A DNA stretch of 64,000 nt from Melastoma dodecandrum (lineage: Eukaryota; Streptophyta; Magnoliopsida; Myrtales; Melastomataceae). The stretch spans positions 2,170,001 through 2,234,000 of the forward strand of contig JARUPY010000474.1 of the NCBI GenBank assembly GCA_029817715.1, read 5' to 3'. The position numbers and the translations under genes are program-made. Positions 1 through 10,629 of this stretch are shown here, piece after piece (the stretch's first letter is position 1; the number at the start of each line of letters is the position of its first letter). Below the pieces are notes generated by a model. It was not told the DNA's origin and did no database searches. It worked only from the letters and a program-made list of their open reading frames with translations.

Positions 1-90
1 ATTAATATCATTGATTTATTCGTTTTTCATCTAAGTGTAGAAGCTATTTTTGTCAATTCTACCTTCTATGCTTAGCGTTTTGTAAATATG

Positions 91-98
91 TATAAATA
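91..98 (+). promoter_or_regulatory. Probable LTR TATA box
   Basis: TATAAATA lies in an AT-rich stretch inside the LTR, about 1.2 kb before the primer-binding site, and is repeated at 7012-7019 in the other LTR. Position and conservation suggest the core promoter of the element; the transcription start was not determined. Confidence 0.5.
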
Positions 99-429
99 GG
101 CATTCGGTTGTCATTGTAAATAAACATAAAACACTAGATACATTGGTCAGACGTTGGAGCTTGTAATTTTTCGATGGTTTGAGTTTTGTTAGTCACACAC
201 GAGGGACGTGAGCTGCAGAAGGCTGCATCGTTGGTGAAGTCTTCTGGGAGGGTGACTCGGGGGCCACGAGGGACTCGTTGGGAAACTGCAGGAGACGTTG
301 GTGGGAAGCGTGTGACTGGAGGCTGGCGTGGCCAACGTGTAGTGGGCCGGAGAGAAGGGCAGAACACCGGGAGCACAAAAGGTGAGGGACTAACTAGCTT
401 CTGTGGTGTAATGTTCTGTGTATGCAGAA

Positions 430-660
430 ACCTAGGACAGAGGTTGCTGTCTGCTTGCGTGGGGTTTGTCGCGTGCTTGCGCAAGGTTTGCTGCGTGCTT
501 GTGTAGGATTTGCTACGTACTTGCGTGGAGTTCGCCACGTAGTCGCTAACTTGAGGAGATCATGCAGGTCATGTGGAGTCGCCGGAGGGAAAATCCATCC
601 TTGGACAGGGGACGCTGTCTGCTTGCGTAGAGTTCGCAATGTGCTCGTGTGGGGTATGCC
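430..660 (+). repeat. Degenerate GTGCTTGCGTGGGGTTTGC-type repeats in the LTR
   Basis: A roughly 30-bp unit with the sense 'tgcttgcgtggggtttgc' recurs about four times from 455 to 545 and again near 620-665. The equivalent part of the right LTR (7376-7440 and 7505-7560) has fewer copies. Short open frames here have repeat-driven sequence and no family match, so I do not call genes. Confidence 0.65.
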
Positions 661-723
661 ACGAAGTCGTTGTCTTTGAGGGGATTGCGCATTGATTACT
701 TTTGTTAGTCACATTAACGTGTG

Positions 724-1030
724 CAGCGAGTTACTGTAGTACAGAACCTTACGGTATGTGCTTTGAAAATCAGTCACCTGTAGTACAGAACCTTACGGTC
801 TGTGCTGTAGAAGATTGACAACTTTGGTACAGAATCTTACGATTTGTGCTGTGAAACCAAGTCATTTCCGATACAGAATCTTCAGGTCTGTAGAGGATTG
901 ACATACGGTCCAGAACCTTTTAGTCTGTGCTATACAATTCAGTTACTCTAGTAGAGAAATTTATGGTCTGTGCTTTGTCACTTAGTCTTCTGTGGTGCAG
1001 AACCTTCTGGTCTGTGTTATAAACGATCTA
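724..1030 (+). repeat. Array of about seven degenerate 42-bp hairpin units in the LTR
   Basis: Units begin near 738, 782, 826, 870, 907, 949 and 991. Each carries a core of the form CAGAACC-TTAC-GGTCTG, whose halves are complementary, followed by a TGCTNTGAA-type spacer. The right LTR holds eight units in the matching place (about 7627-7950). Each unit could fold into a small stem-loop. Confidence 0.8.
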
Positions 1031-1306
1031 TTGTTGATCACCTCTGTGATTATTACGAAGTTATGTCTGAGTGAAAACCATCCAAATTCTGGGTGAAGAG
1101 TGGATGTAAGCAAGTTGCTGAACCACTATAAAATTTTTACCTGCATCAAACAAAGCTCAATCACATTCTTACGTTCTGTCTTATAGAAGCCTGTTTCTAA
1201 GGTTCTGTTTTACAGAAGCTTTCTTCCGCTGTGGGGTTTGTTGAAAAAGAGTTAAAAATCTTTAATTGGGCTTTAACATTAATTCACCCCCTCTTAGTAT
1301 AACAAT

Positions 1307-1318
1307 TGGTATCAGAGC
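1307..1318 (+). other. Primer-binding site (initiator tRNA-Met type)
   Basis: TGGTATCAGAGC lies two bases after the 5' LTR. It is the usual plant copia/gypsy site complementary to the 3' end of initiator tRNA-Met, where minus-strand cDNA synthesis starts. The same motif is found beside the LTRs at 19.4 kb (minus strand) and 35.5 kb. Confidence 0.9.
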
Positions 1319-1499
1319 GGATTCCAATAGTAGCTTAAATGCTTGTTGTAGATCCACTGGAGCTCGTGCCAGCTACACGCTCTACGCTGCAGAAGCCTTT
1401 GTCTATGTGATTATTACATAATCAGATTACATTTGAATATGTTTGGATTATCTCAATTGGTATTCTTGTTCTGGTTATCAGTAACTTGATTACTTAAAG

Positions 1500-2110
1500 A
1501 ACTAGATTTACTTTGCAGAAGCTGTTGGCTTTGTAAAAATCCATTGGCTACTATTCTATAGAAGCTTACGCTCTATCAGAATCCAGTTGTTGTTCTACAG
1601 AAGCTTTAAGCTCTGTGAAAATCCATTTGCTACGATTCTATAGAAGCTTACGCTCCATTAGAATCCAATTGCTGTTCCACAAAAGCTTTAAGCTCTGTGA
1701 AATCCATTTTCTACTATTCTGTAGAAGCTTACGCTCTATCAGAATCTAATTGCTATTCAACAGAAGCTTACGCTATGTTTGAATACAACGTCTGGTATAA
1801 GGTTTCTATTCAACAGAAGCATAATCGCCTATTGAGATCTAATAGAAGCTTTTATCTTCCATATTTTTTGGTTAGTAGCCTAGTTCTGTTTTGCAGAAGC
1901 CTGTTACTCTGAAAGAATTCAAAATTGCTACCAGAAAGAAAATTTCAGATTTGTCATATTGACACTCGTGCTCTGGTTAACAGAGGCTTGATTGTTGGCT
2001 TGACAACTGACCTCTACCCAACAGAAGCTTGTTGCTTGTTGAGGTTCTATACTATAACCGTAATCGTTTTGTTCTATAGAAGCGTAACACTCTATACAAA
2101 TTGAACTAAC
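1500..2110 (+). repeat. Leader repeat array with AGAAGCTT-core units
   Basis: Between the primer site and gag, a unit of the form 'ctatagaagcttacgctct' or 'acagaagctttaagctctgt' recurs more than ten times (for example near 1515, 1555, 1600, 1640, 1685, 1720, 1760, 1810, 1840, 1890, 2020 and 2075). The units are partly self-complementary (AGAAGCTT against AAGCTCTG) and echo the CAGAAC...GTCTG units of the LTR and the CAGAAGGTAC units at 4930-5110. No long open frame spans it. Confidence 0.7.
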
Positions 2111-2132
2111 GGCTGATAACTATCATGTAACA

Positions 2133-3030
2133 AAACCACATGTTGGAAATCCTCCCATTTTTTATGGTAAGAATTTTGCCCATTGGGAAATTCGAATGAG
2201 TGCATTCGTAGATGCTATTGACGATGACTTATGGTCCAATATAGAAGATGATCCACCTTCTATACCAGAGAACCAACAAAATGATCGAGATGGCCATCCC
2301 ACACGGGAATACCTCAAGATCAAATGACTTACTAAGACGACAAAGTACTTAATGTTTAGTGTTATGTCTGAAAGTGAATTCGTGAAAGTTTCTACTTGCA
2401 CTTCAGACAAGGAAATCTGGGATAAGCTTGTCACCATGTACATTGGGACAGACCAGATAAGAGAAACTAAGATGAATTTCTTAATTCATCAATATGAAAA
2501 TTTCACTATGAAGGCTGATGAATCTGTAGAAAGATGTTCTAGAAACTCAACTTCCTAGTCGATGCCTTAACACATTTAGGCAAACATTATACAAATTCTG
2601 AACTAGTACGAAAGGTTCCGCGTACTCTACCCAAATCTTGGGAAGCCAAGAAAACGGCTATAGAGGAAGAAGCTAAAGATCTTTCTATCCTTCGACTAGA
2701 TCACCTAATGAGCTCTTTAATGTCATATGAGATGGAAAGATCCTCTCAATCTGATATAAAGAGACCCACTGTAGCTTTCAGAGCATCGGAAGAACCCATA
2801 GAAGGTTCTGATGATGAAGCAGAAGCCGATTCGGATGATGAACTCGCAATGATAACTAAACGTCTTCTGCGGTTCGCCACTAAGAATGCTTCAATAAGAG
2901 AAGCCAAAATCATGATAAGCAATTTGATCCTAAGTTGATCATCTAATTTGAATGCAAAACGAAATGGCATTACAAAACAGAATGTCCTTTACTTAAAGAG
3001 AAGGAAAAACCTCATACACAGTATAAGTCT
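2133..3030 (+). pseudogene. gag: Copia gag (capsid/nucleocapsid), disrupted
   Basis: The reading frame from 2133 encodes a copia-type gag: a 'PPIFYGKNFAHWEIRM' start, then a UBN2-type capsid stretch with 'KEIWDKLVTMY'. An in-frame TGA near 2326 sits where such proteins usually have Trp. A frameshift near 2530 moves the rest into another frame (2545-2935), which keeps capsid homology ('NSELVRKV..LPKSWEAKKTAI') and an acidic linker. A stop near 2936 comes before a degenerate zinc knuckle around 2950-2990 (FEC-KTKWHYKTEC, where the usual Gly is Trp and the first Cys is lost). Gag would form the cytoplasmic particle; this copy cannot make a full-length one. Confidence 0.8.
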
Positions 3031-3039
3031 AAGAAAGCA

Positions 3040-4215
3040 ATGGTTGCTTGGGCAGATCTTGATGATTCTGATGATGAGAAAGAAGAAGCACTAATGTGCC
3101 TCACTGCTCACATAGAAACTCAAAATGAAATTCATACTTGCTCTCAAACAGAAGCTGTTGAAAGTGAATGGTATCTGGATAGCGGATGCTCCAGGCATAT
3201 GACCGAAGATCCATCAAAATTTTCTCAACTGACTCTACAGAATGGAGGGTCTGTTAAATTTGGAGACAATAGCAAGGGCTCTGTCATTGGTAAAGGAACC
3301 ATTGGAAGTCTCGACTCCATTGTTATAGATGAGGTTCTGTTAATCACAGAACTTAAACATATTCTGCTGAGCATTAGCCAGCTTTGTGACAAAGGTTATA
3401 CAATAACTTTTGATCAAGATAAGTATTCTGGTATCCTAAACAATGAAGTTCGCTTAATTGGAAATCGAAAAAGGAACATCTACACCTTGACACAGGAGAG
3501 CTTATGTGCTACAGAAAGCTACCTTATGTTTGTCAATGATGAGAGTCATCTGTAGCATAGAAGGTTGGGACATTCCAACTTTAAATTGTTATCCAAGCTT
3601 GCGAGAAAAGAGTTGGTGACAGGATTACCTAACATCAGATTCGAGCAAGACAGCTTTTGTGAAGCATGTTCACTTGGAAAACAAACCAAATCTTCATTCG
3701 AGTTTAAGAATGAAGTTTCTATCACACAACCACTTGAACTTCTACATATGGATACTTTCGGACCTACTAGAGTTCAAAGTATTGATGGCAGAAGATACTG
3801 TCTAGTAGTAGTGGATGACTACTCTAGATATACGTGGGTTGAATTTCTAACTCACAAAAGTGATGCTTTTGAAAGTTTCATAAAGCTCGCCAAGAAATTA
3901 CAGAATGAAATTGGATCTTCTGTAAAAGCTATAAAGACAGATAATGGTATTGAGTTTGAAAACCATGACTTCGTAAACTTCTGTGACGAGCATGGTATCA
4001 ATCACAGCTTCTCTACACCATATACTCCTCAACAGAATGGAGTAGCAGAACGGAAAAATCGAACACTTGTAGACATGATTAGATACATGATTTGTGAGAG
4101 TAATGCTTCACGGAACCTTTGGGCAGAAGCTGTTAATACAGCCTGCTACATCTCTAACAGGGTTCTACTTAGACCTATACTAGAGAAAACTCATATCAAC
4201 TATACAGGGGGATGA
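3040..4215 (+). pseudogene. pol: Copia protease and integrase segment, one stop codon
   Basis: The first part (3040-3555, 171 residues) contains the aspartic protease with an intact active-site motif in 'WYLDSGCSRHMTEDPSKF'. A TAG at 3553-3555 replaces the Trp of the pre-integrase 'HLWHRRLGH' motif. The frame then stays open to 4215 and encodes the integrase: the zinc-binding Cys pair in 'FCEACSLGKQ', then the catalytic D (LLHMDTFGP), D (IKTDNGIEF) and E (NGVAERKNRTL). The catalytic residues are therefore kept although the polyprotein is broken. Typical pol continues into reverse transcriptase; here it does not. Confidence 0.88.
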
Positions 4216-4840
4216 AACCAAACATTTCCTATTTCCATGCCTTTGGAAGTCCATGCTTTATCTTGAGACCTTCTAAGGACAATCTAGGATAATTTGAAGC
4301 TAAGACAGATGAGGGTATCTTTCGACTCTTTGTCTAGCAAAGCATATAGAGTCATAAACAAAAGGACATCTACTGTAGAAGAGTTTATTAATGTAAAAAT
4401 TAATGACTCGCCTACAGAAGATACTACAAAAGTTGAAATTTCTATAGAACCTAAACCTTCTATGGAAGATATAGAAGGGTATGTAGAACATTCACCCTCT
4501 ACGAATGATGTGGGTGAGCTCTCTGTTCATGAATTTCAAAAAGATCCTGAACTAACAAATAATACTTATGAAGAATCATCTCAGAATAATCAAAATGATT
4601 TTAGAGCACCTGCTCTATATCAAAAACGCATCCTATTGACCAAGTCATAGGAGACATCAATAGTGGTGTACAGACAAGACGTTTTGTTATTAATAGTGGT
4701 GTACAAACAAGACATCCTATTGAACAAGTCATTAGAGACATAAATAGATGCTTTTTCCAATACGGTTCTATTGCGTAGAATCCGTCAACACATAACATCA
4801 ATTGGCTGATATCTTTACTAAACCTCTGGATAAATAAAGG
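4216..4840 (+). pseudogene. Pol remnant: integrase C-terminus joined to the last residues of RNase H
   Basis: After 4215 the frame shifts but copia homology continues ('GMKPNISYFHAFGSPCF', then at 4294-4650 'SSKAYRVINKRTSTVEEF'). From about 4620 to 4750 the short stretch that normally opens reverse transcriptase (HPIDQVIGDIN-type) appears twice, as a degenerate tandem. The sequence then jumps to 'LADIFTKPLDK' near 4805-4836, the normal end of copia pol. About 2 kb encoding reverse transcriptase and RNase H is missing. Confidence 0.8.
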
Positions 4841-4929
4841 TTTTTCTTTTTCAGAATTGAATTAGGAATATGCCATCCTATATAATGTCTTACATAAGAC
4901 AAATCACAAAGTCGAGTAAGTACTTTATC

Positions 4930-5110
4930 AAGTAGAAACTTACTACAGAAGGTACAAACATTTGTACACTTCACCACAGAAGGTAGAATATGTTGTATGC
5001 TGCACAACAGAAGGTACACATCTCTGTACACTTCATTACAGAAGGTACACATCTCTGTACACTTCATCATAGAAGGTAGAATTTTGCTTTATACTCCACA
5101 TAAGGTATAA
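4930..5110 (+). repeat. Tandem 32-36 bp units with CAGAAGGTAC core
   Basis: Five or six copies of 'acttcattacagaaggtac' followed by 'acatctctgt' run head to tail just after the pol end. Each unit pairs ACAGA with TCTGT and GGTAC-N-GTAC, so it could form a stem-loop. The motif style matches the LTR and leader arrays of the same element. Confidence 0.8.
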
Positions 5111-5380
5111 CGAAATGTACACCTTAATTCGAACTTAAGTTCAAATAATTTTCATTTATTTGAAAGATTATATTTGGAAATATAATATATTATCCAAGAA
5201 AATATTTCTGGAAAATATTCCCCTAGGGAGCTATGTACAAAGAGAAAATCCTTTTGTTGCAACCAGAAATGAATAAATTATTTATCTTGGTTGGAAACAT
5301 CTCCATTAGGAATTTTAAAATCCTAATGCAAATCCTAAAAATTTCTATTCTAGAAATAATCATCTCTCTAAGAGAATTTC

Positions 5381-5675
5381 ATGCTCTTCTTTATAGGAGA
5401 AGCTTATATCAGAAAGGATGCTGTTGCACCTTCTCCTCGACCATCTGCAGCTAAAGCATTTACTGTACAGAGACAACCCAGATCATCTAATGAAGGGTCT
5501 CTCTCCTCGAACTTGAACTCTTTCCTCAAAGATATACAACAACAAGATGTAGCAAATGGGGAAGACATCCGCGTGCTTTAGCGACTGGTCATGGACCTTA
5601 CTCGCATGATGGAACACCAAGAAAAGTTTCTTTGCGACAACTTTGAAGAGGTATATTCGGATGATGCAGAGTGAT
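5381..5675 (+). pseudogene. Short post-pol open frame of unknown role
   Basis: A 66-residue frame (5381-5581) rich in Ser/Pro, ending in a stop with recognisable-looking continuation to about 5672 (acidic, 'NFEEVYSDDAE'). SIRE-type elements usually carry an extra, envelope-like or unknown, frame between pol and the 3' LTR, and this may be its tail. I see no signal peptide, membrane segment or coiled coil that would support an envelope assignment. Confidence 0.3.
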
Positions 5676-6349
5676 CTGATGTGTTGCTTGAACTTTTTGT
5701 GCCTTAGACCAAAAACTGATTTTTATGGTCTAAAGGTTTTGATGTAATAAGTGTCATTTACGGACACACTCCTTTGCAATTTGGTTTTGAACTTTCCGTC
5801 TACCTTCTGTACTATCTAAACCTACCTTCTGCACAATGGTTTTGAACGTATTATCATACCTTCTGCAGTATATGCCTCTCCTCTATAACGTTCCATCCTC
5901 CTTATTTTGATATGACAAAAAGGGGGAGAAATTATGTTGAGGGGGAGTAGTAAGTAAATACTTTGAGTACTTTGCTCTGTATTATGGTTGTAGAAAAATC
6001 CTTGATTTTCTATAACTATGTGGGTGTAGAAGGCTATGAGTATTAAAGCTCATATTCAACCACCTGTTGGGAAGGCGAATAGTGATCTTGTATAGTCACA
6101 TTTGCTGGGAGTGCAAAAGTGAAAACTCATCATTTTTGTCGGGCTAAAATAGAGAAGCTTCATGTTCTGTATATCATAAAAGCCTTGTGCTCTGTGCACA
6201 GCTTTTCTATAGCAGAAGCTTTTATGCTCTGTTCGACAGAAACCATATGGTTTTGTAAAATGCAAGACTCGTACTCACACCTATTTAGGGGGGGTCAGGG
6301 TGAATTACTTGCAAAAATATTTCTCTCAACGATGAATGTTTTGTCATAA

Positions 6350-6365
6350 TCAAAAAATGGGAGAT
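6350..6365 (+). other. Polypurine tract of the SIRE-like element
   Basis: 'caaaaaatgggagat' lies directly before the TGTTGAAG start of the 3' LTR at 6366, where plus-strand DNA priming is expected. A second, longer purine run (AAAAAGGGGGAGA, about 5917-5930, then GAGGGGGAG at 5939-5947) lies 430 bp upstream; doubled purine tracts are known in this type of element. Confidence 0.7.
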
Positions 6366-8238
6366 TGTTGAAGTGGTTTTGATGATGATCATTGATCTTC
6401 TGCAAAGCAGAAGTTAACCCTCTACATGAGAGAAGCTTCTACTTATGAGAACCTTCTGTAAAGAAATATTTTTGTAATTAATAATTAATTACGAAATTAA
6501 GTACGAATATTCCACGAGAATTATCCAATATGATCATGACAATTATCTGATCGAAATCAAATGATTTTGTTACCAAAGAAATAAAGAGAATAATATATTT
6601 GCAATTGAAGGAAATAAATTATCTATTTATGGAAGGTTCTGCATAATTGATTGTGTCATACGAACGCTATCTTCCATTCTTAATTCTTCTTTGGTTAACA
6701 TAAATGTGCTATTTGTCCAGATTCATCAACATAAATAAATGAATCGTACAAAATAATTCGTGGAAGTTAATTTTTATTATTTCCATACATAGAAGGTTAT
6801 CGTAATCTCTAACCTTCTGCAATGGTTATCCATGGGGATTTGATTAAACCAATTGATTTTGATCAGATCTCACCCCAAACGAATACTTACCCATGGAAGT
6901 CGACATTTGGTTATTAATGGAATTAATATAATTGATTTATTCGTTTTCCATCTAAGTCTAGAAGCTATTTTTGTCAATTCTACCTTCTGTGCTTAGCGTT
7001 TTGTAAATGTGTATAAATAGACATTCAGTTGTCATTGTAAATAAACATAAAACACTAGATACATTGGTCAAATGTTGGAGCATGTAATTTTTCAATGGTT
7101 TGAGTTTTGTTAGTTACATACGAGGGACGTGAGCTGCAGAAGGCTGCATTGTAGGTGAAGTCTTCTGGGAGGGTGACTCGGGGGCCACGAGGGACTCAGT
7201 TGGGAAACTGCAGGAGACGTTGGTGGGAAGCGTGCGGCTGGAGGCTGGCGTGACCAATGTGTAGTGGGCCGGAGAGAAGGGCAGAACACCGGGAGCACAG
7301 AAGGTGAGGGACTAACCAGCTTATGTGGTGTAACGTTCTGTGTGTGCTGGAACCTAGGACAAAGGTTGCAGTTTGCTTACGTGGGGTCTTGCGTCGGGTT
7401 TGCTATGTGCTTGTGTGGAGTTCGCCACGTAGTCGCTCTCTCGAGGAGATCATACAAGTCATGTGGAGCCGCCGGAGGGCAAATCCATCCTTGGACAGGG
7501 AACGCTATCTGCTTACGTAGGGTTCGCTACGTGCTCGTGTGGGGATGCCACGATGTCGTTGTCCTTAAGAGGATTGCGCATTGGTTACTTTTGTTAGTCA
7601 CATTAACTTGTGCATCGAGTTACGGTAGTACAGAACCTTATGGTCCGTGCTTTGAAAATCAGTCACCTGTAGCATAGAACCTTACGGTCTGTGCTTTGAA
7701 AATCAGTCACCTGTAGTACAGAACCTTACGGTCTGTACTGTAGAAGGTTAATATCTTTTGTACAGAGTCTTACGATCTGTGCTGTGAAACCAAGTCATTT
7801 CTGATACAGAAACTTCGGGCCTATAGAGGATTGACATACGGTACAGAACCCTCTGGTCTATGCTATACAATTCAGTCACTCTAGTACAAAACTTTATGGG
7901 CTGTGTTTTGCCATTCAGTCTTATGTGGTGAAGAACCTTCTGGTCTGTGCTATAAAAGGTCTATTATTGAGCACCTTCTGTAATTGTTACGAAGTTAAGT
8001 CTGAGTGAAAACCATCCAAATTCTGGGTGAAGAGTGGATGTAAGCAAGTTGCTGAGCCACTATAAAATTCTTGCGTACATCAAACAAATCGCAATAACAT
8101 TCTTACGTTCTGTCTTACAGAAGCCTGTTTCTAAGGTTCTATTCTACAGAAGCTTTCTTCCGATGCGGGGTTTGTTGAAAGAGAGTTAAAAATCCTTAAT
8201 TGGGCTTTAGCACTAATTCACCCCGTCTTAGTGTAACA
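6366..8238 (+). repeat. 3' LTR (complete, about 1.87 kb) of the SIRE-like element
   Basis: It begins TGTTGAAG after the polypurine tract and ends GTAACA at 8238. From 6922 it aligns with base 1 of the window. It includes the TATA motif (7012-7019), the GC-rich repeats (7376-7560) and eight copies of the hairpin unit (7627-7950), one more than the left LTR. Length differences between the LTRs are mostly in these arrays. Confidence 0.9.
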
Positions 8239-8596
8239 GTAAGCTATATTGAAATTAAACAACTAATAGAAAAAGTGAATATTGTACCTGATAAATATGA
8301 AGATATCTCTCCATTGATTGTGATTGTTGAATACCTATTAGCTATGAAGTTCTCTCAACATGCTGAAAAGTAGTTTACTTATATTGTGAATACGAAATGT
8401 CACTTCTACATGTCCTTTATTATGTCCATAAAGACGATATACCGAACACTTCATTCCAACACCCTTCCTAAAAGTCTCTGAAGAACATTTGGGATCATCT
8501 TTCTTGCTTACCTTTCTGTTTTGTTTCTTTGTTCTGCCATGGCATTTTTTTATAGAAGAGACGATGAATTTCTTCCTTCAACGCCCTTATCTTCTT

Positions 8597-9350
8597 TCAT
8601 ACATTAGGATACAAAAGGTCATTGTTGTGTGTTTCTCTACTTTCCGAACCATTAGCAGACGACGAATAGTGGCAACTTTCTTGCAGCCACAATAAGGTCT
8701 CACAAATATTGTTTGTTATTGTGACACATTTGTCATGAGTACGAAACAAGGACTTGAAAAAATGCTGAGGACAATTGACTAAGGAAATTATTAGCAATCT
8801 CCAAAGAATCAACCATTCTATATGTTCATTCCTTCAGTTCTTTCGAAGTTATTTTGAACTCCACTTCATAGTTACGCTTGCATGCCTTGTAGAAATAGCT
8901 TTTCAAAGAATGGGTTCGATGCCTAGTCTTCATATTCTAATATATATGACGTGAACATTTCATGTGTTCTTCTACTGGTGCTAGAGTTTCAATCTCATAA
9001 TGCAATAGGGCACATTCCATCTCATAATGCCCAATCACATTCAAAAGAATCCCACAAATCCATGCTTTAAGAATGTGCCATCAAAGCCAATGAATGGCTT
9101 ACAATCCTTTAAAAAGCCTTTACGTGCTACGTCAAAGTAAATGAACAACCTCTTGAATGTGGTTAAAAATCATCAAATAAGCTTAAATCGCAGCTTAGTT
9201 CAAAAGTGAAATTGGGATACCCTTTTTTTCACAAAGCTGCCTTGAAGGGACGCATATCCTTAAAAGTTGTTTTTCATTGTGCCATTGACCAATTTATTGA
9301 CAACCATGTTGCTTTTTAAACCTTCATCAAAAGGATCTTTAAGTTATACT
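8597..9350 (-). pseudogene. Mutator-like (MULE) transposase, heavily decayed
   Basis: Read on the minus strand, 9100-9050 encodes 'CKPFIGFDGTFLKHGFVG', the first-Asp motif of MULE DDE transposases. Downstream in other frames come 'LKSYFYKACKRNYEVEFK' (about 8915-8850) and 'FFKSLFRTHDKCVTITNNIC' (about 8760-8700), which match the helical part before the SKCD.NNN.E motif of the family. A 'FKDMRPFKAAL' piece near 9250-9220 looks like the N-terminal MuDR domain. Several frameshifts, stops and an internal deletion separate the pieces, and I saw no terminal repeats. It lies immediately beyond the right end of the copia element. Confidence 0.7.
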
Positions 9351-9359
9351 TTTATATGA

Positions 9360-10430
9360 CTTATTGTTGAATACCTTTAGCAATAACACGTATCCGACGA
9401 ATGTTACACTCCATGAATTGGGTTGCCAATCACATTGTCGCCCATTACTCATGGTTCAACAATATTTGTGCTCATTCATCACATACTTCATTGAAAACGT
9501 GTTTTCCGTCTTCAAAGCAAACCGCCTCTTGCCTATTCTCAGAACTATGTTTCCAACAAAGATCAAAGCCAATTGTTATCGCATATTTCTATAAAGAGAA
9601 TGGAGTTGTCATGAGTCTCAAAATTTATTTCATTTTTAAATTGTATAGTTTTGTGACCACCTTGGGTGTTATATTCTCAAATATTTTCTTCAACAAAAAT
9701 AAACTGTGATGATGATGCCTATACCACATTCTTCGGACCCACAACCCATAATTTTTAACTAGGACAACCAACATAAACTATCCAAAGAGGCCATCGGTCT
9801 ATATTCCCAACCTTCACTGTCCTACCATTATTATAGGTCACAATTCTAGAAAAAAGACATCAATACACCAACATACATTGAGCCTCGTCATTTTAAATTG
9901 CCCATAACATCAATAATAATCTAATTAACCTACTTTAACTACAAATGACCCTAAACTAACAAACAAAGATAATGCAACACAATAGAAACCGAGAGGCCCA
10001 AAAGGTACAAGTACTCACCGGATTTTACATTGCTCCCTAGTGATGTGCCTGAAGACCATGCTTCACGCATAACCCCTACTTGTGGATGCTTCTTCACATT
10101 ATTCGACGTGGATTTCTTGTCACACTACACGTGAGCGTGAACAACTGTTAAAGCTACATGGGTTCATCACTTAACAATGTTTGACTGAAACTTAAATTGA
10201 TGACATAAGTGTATAATAAACTAAATTTAAGTTAAAACGGAAAGTTGACCTATAAATTAACATTTTATACATTGAGTTGGTATGATTGTCAAATAAATAA
10301 TGCAAAAGTGTTGAAATGAATATTGATTGGGTCCATTTTAGAATAGATTCGAGTGAGAGGATTGATTGTTTTTTATTTATACGGCTAGTTGCGAAAAAAT
10401 TTTGTCAAAACGACAAAATATTTCAAATTT
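9360..10430. other. Non-coding AT-rich stretch
   Basis: Only short open frames with no family resemblance on either strand. It may be more of the decayed MULE, because it adjoins it, but nothing in the sequence proves this. Confidence 0.5.
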
Positions 10431-10629
10431 CGTTAAGCTCCTAACTCATTTTTATAAAAAGAGTTTGATGTAAAAGATTGAGACTCGCTAGAGGTTAGCC
10501 TAAAACACACAAGTTTTTCCAAACTAACCTTACGGAGTAACAAATCTCGATTGGTAGTCATACAAACTCGCTTCAAAAGTTTATACCAACCAAACATTGA
10601 AGATGAAACCAACAGCACAACCCAAAATT

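Larger units (their letters stand above)
1..1304 (+). repeat. 5' LTR (left part missing) of the SIRE-like copia element
   Basis: It aligns from base 1 with 6922-8238, so about 555 bp of its start lie outside the window. It ends in CA at 1303-1304, two bases before the primer-binding site. A TATA-type motif at 91-98 (TATAAATA) is conserved at 7012-7019 in the other LTR and probably drives element transcription. It contains two internal repeat arrays (about 430-660 and 724-1030). The two LTRs differ by many substitutions and by repeat copy number, so the insertion is not recent. Confidence 0.9.
1..8238 (+). mobile_element. Defective Ty1/copia retrotransposon, SIRE/Maximus-like, long LTRs
   Basis: Two related LTRs flank a tRNA-Met-type primer site (1307-1318), a broken gag, a protease/integrase segment (3040-4215), a polypurine tract and the 3' LTR. 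The order protease then integrase marks it as copia. Very long LTRs, a long post-pol region and a G-rich tract about 430 bp before the 3' LTR fit the SIRE/Maximus lineage; this lineage call is inference. The left end is cut by the window edge. Reverse transcriptase and most of RNase H are deleted, so the copy cannot move by itself. The right boundary is the CA at 8237-8238. Confidence 0.9.

Noticed and set aside
186..506. A 106-residue frame inside the left LTR
   Set aside because: Its C-terminal half is the translation of the degenerate LTR repeats; it differs in frame in the other LTR.
724..1030. CRISPR-like look of the regularly spaced LTR units
   Set aside because: Spacers are as similar as the repeats, the host is a plant, and the units lie in an LTR.
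5381..5675. Envelope protein of the SIRE-like element
   Set aside because: No signal peptide, membrane span or coiled coil; only its place suggests it, so I list it as unknown.
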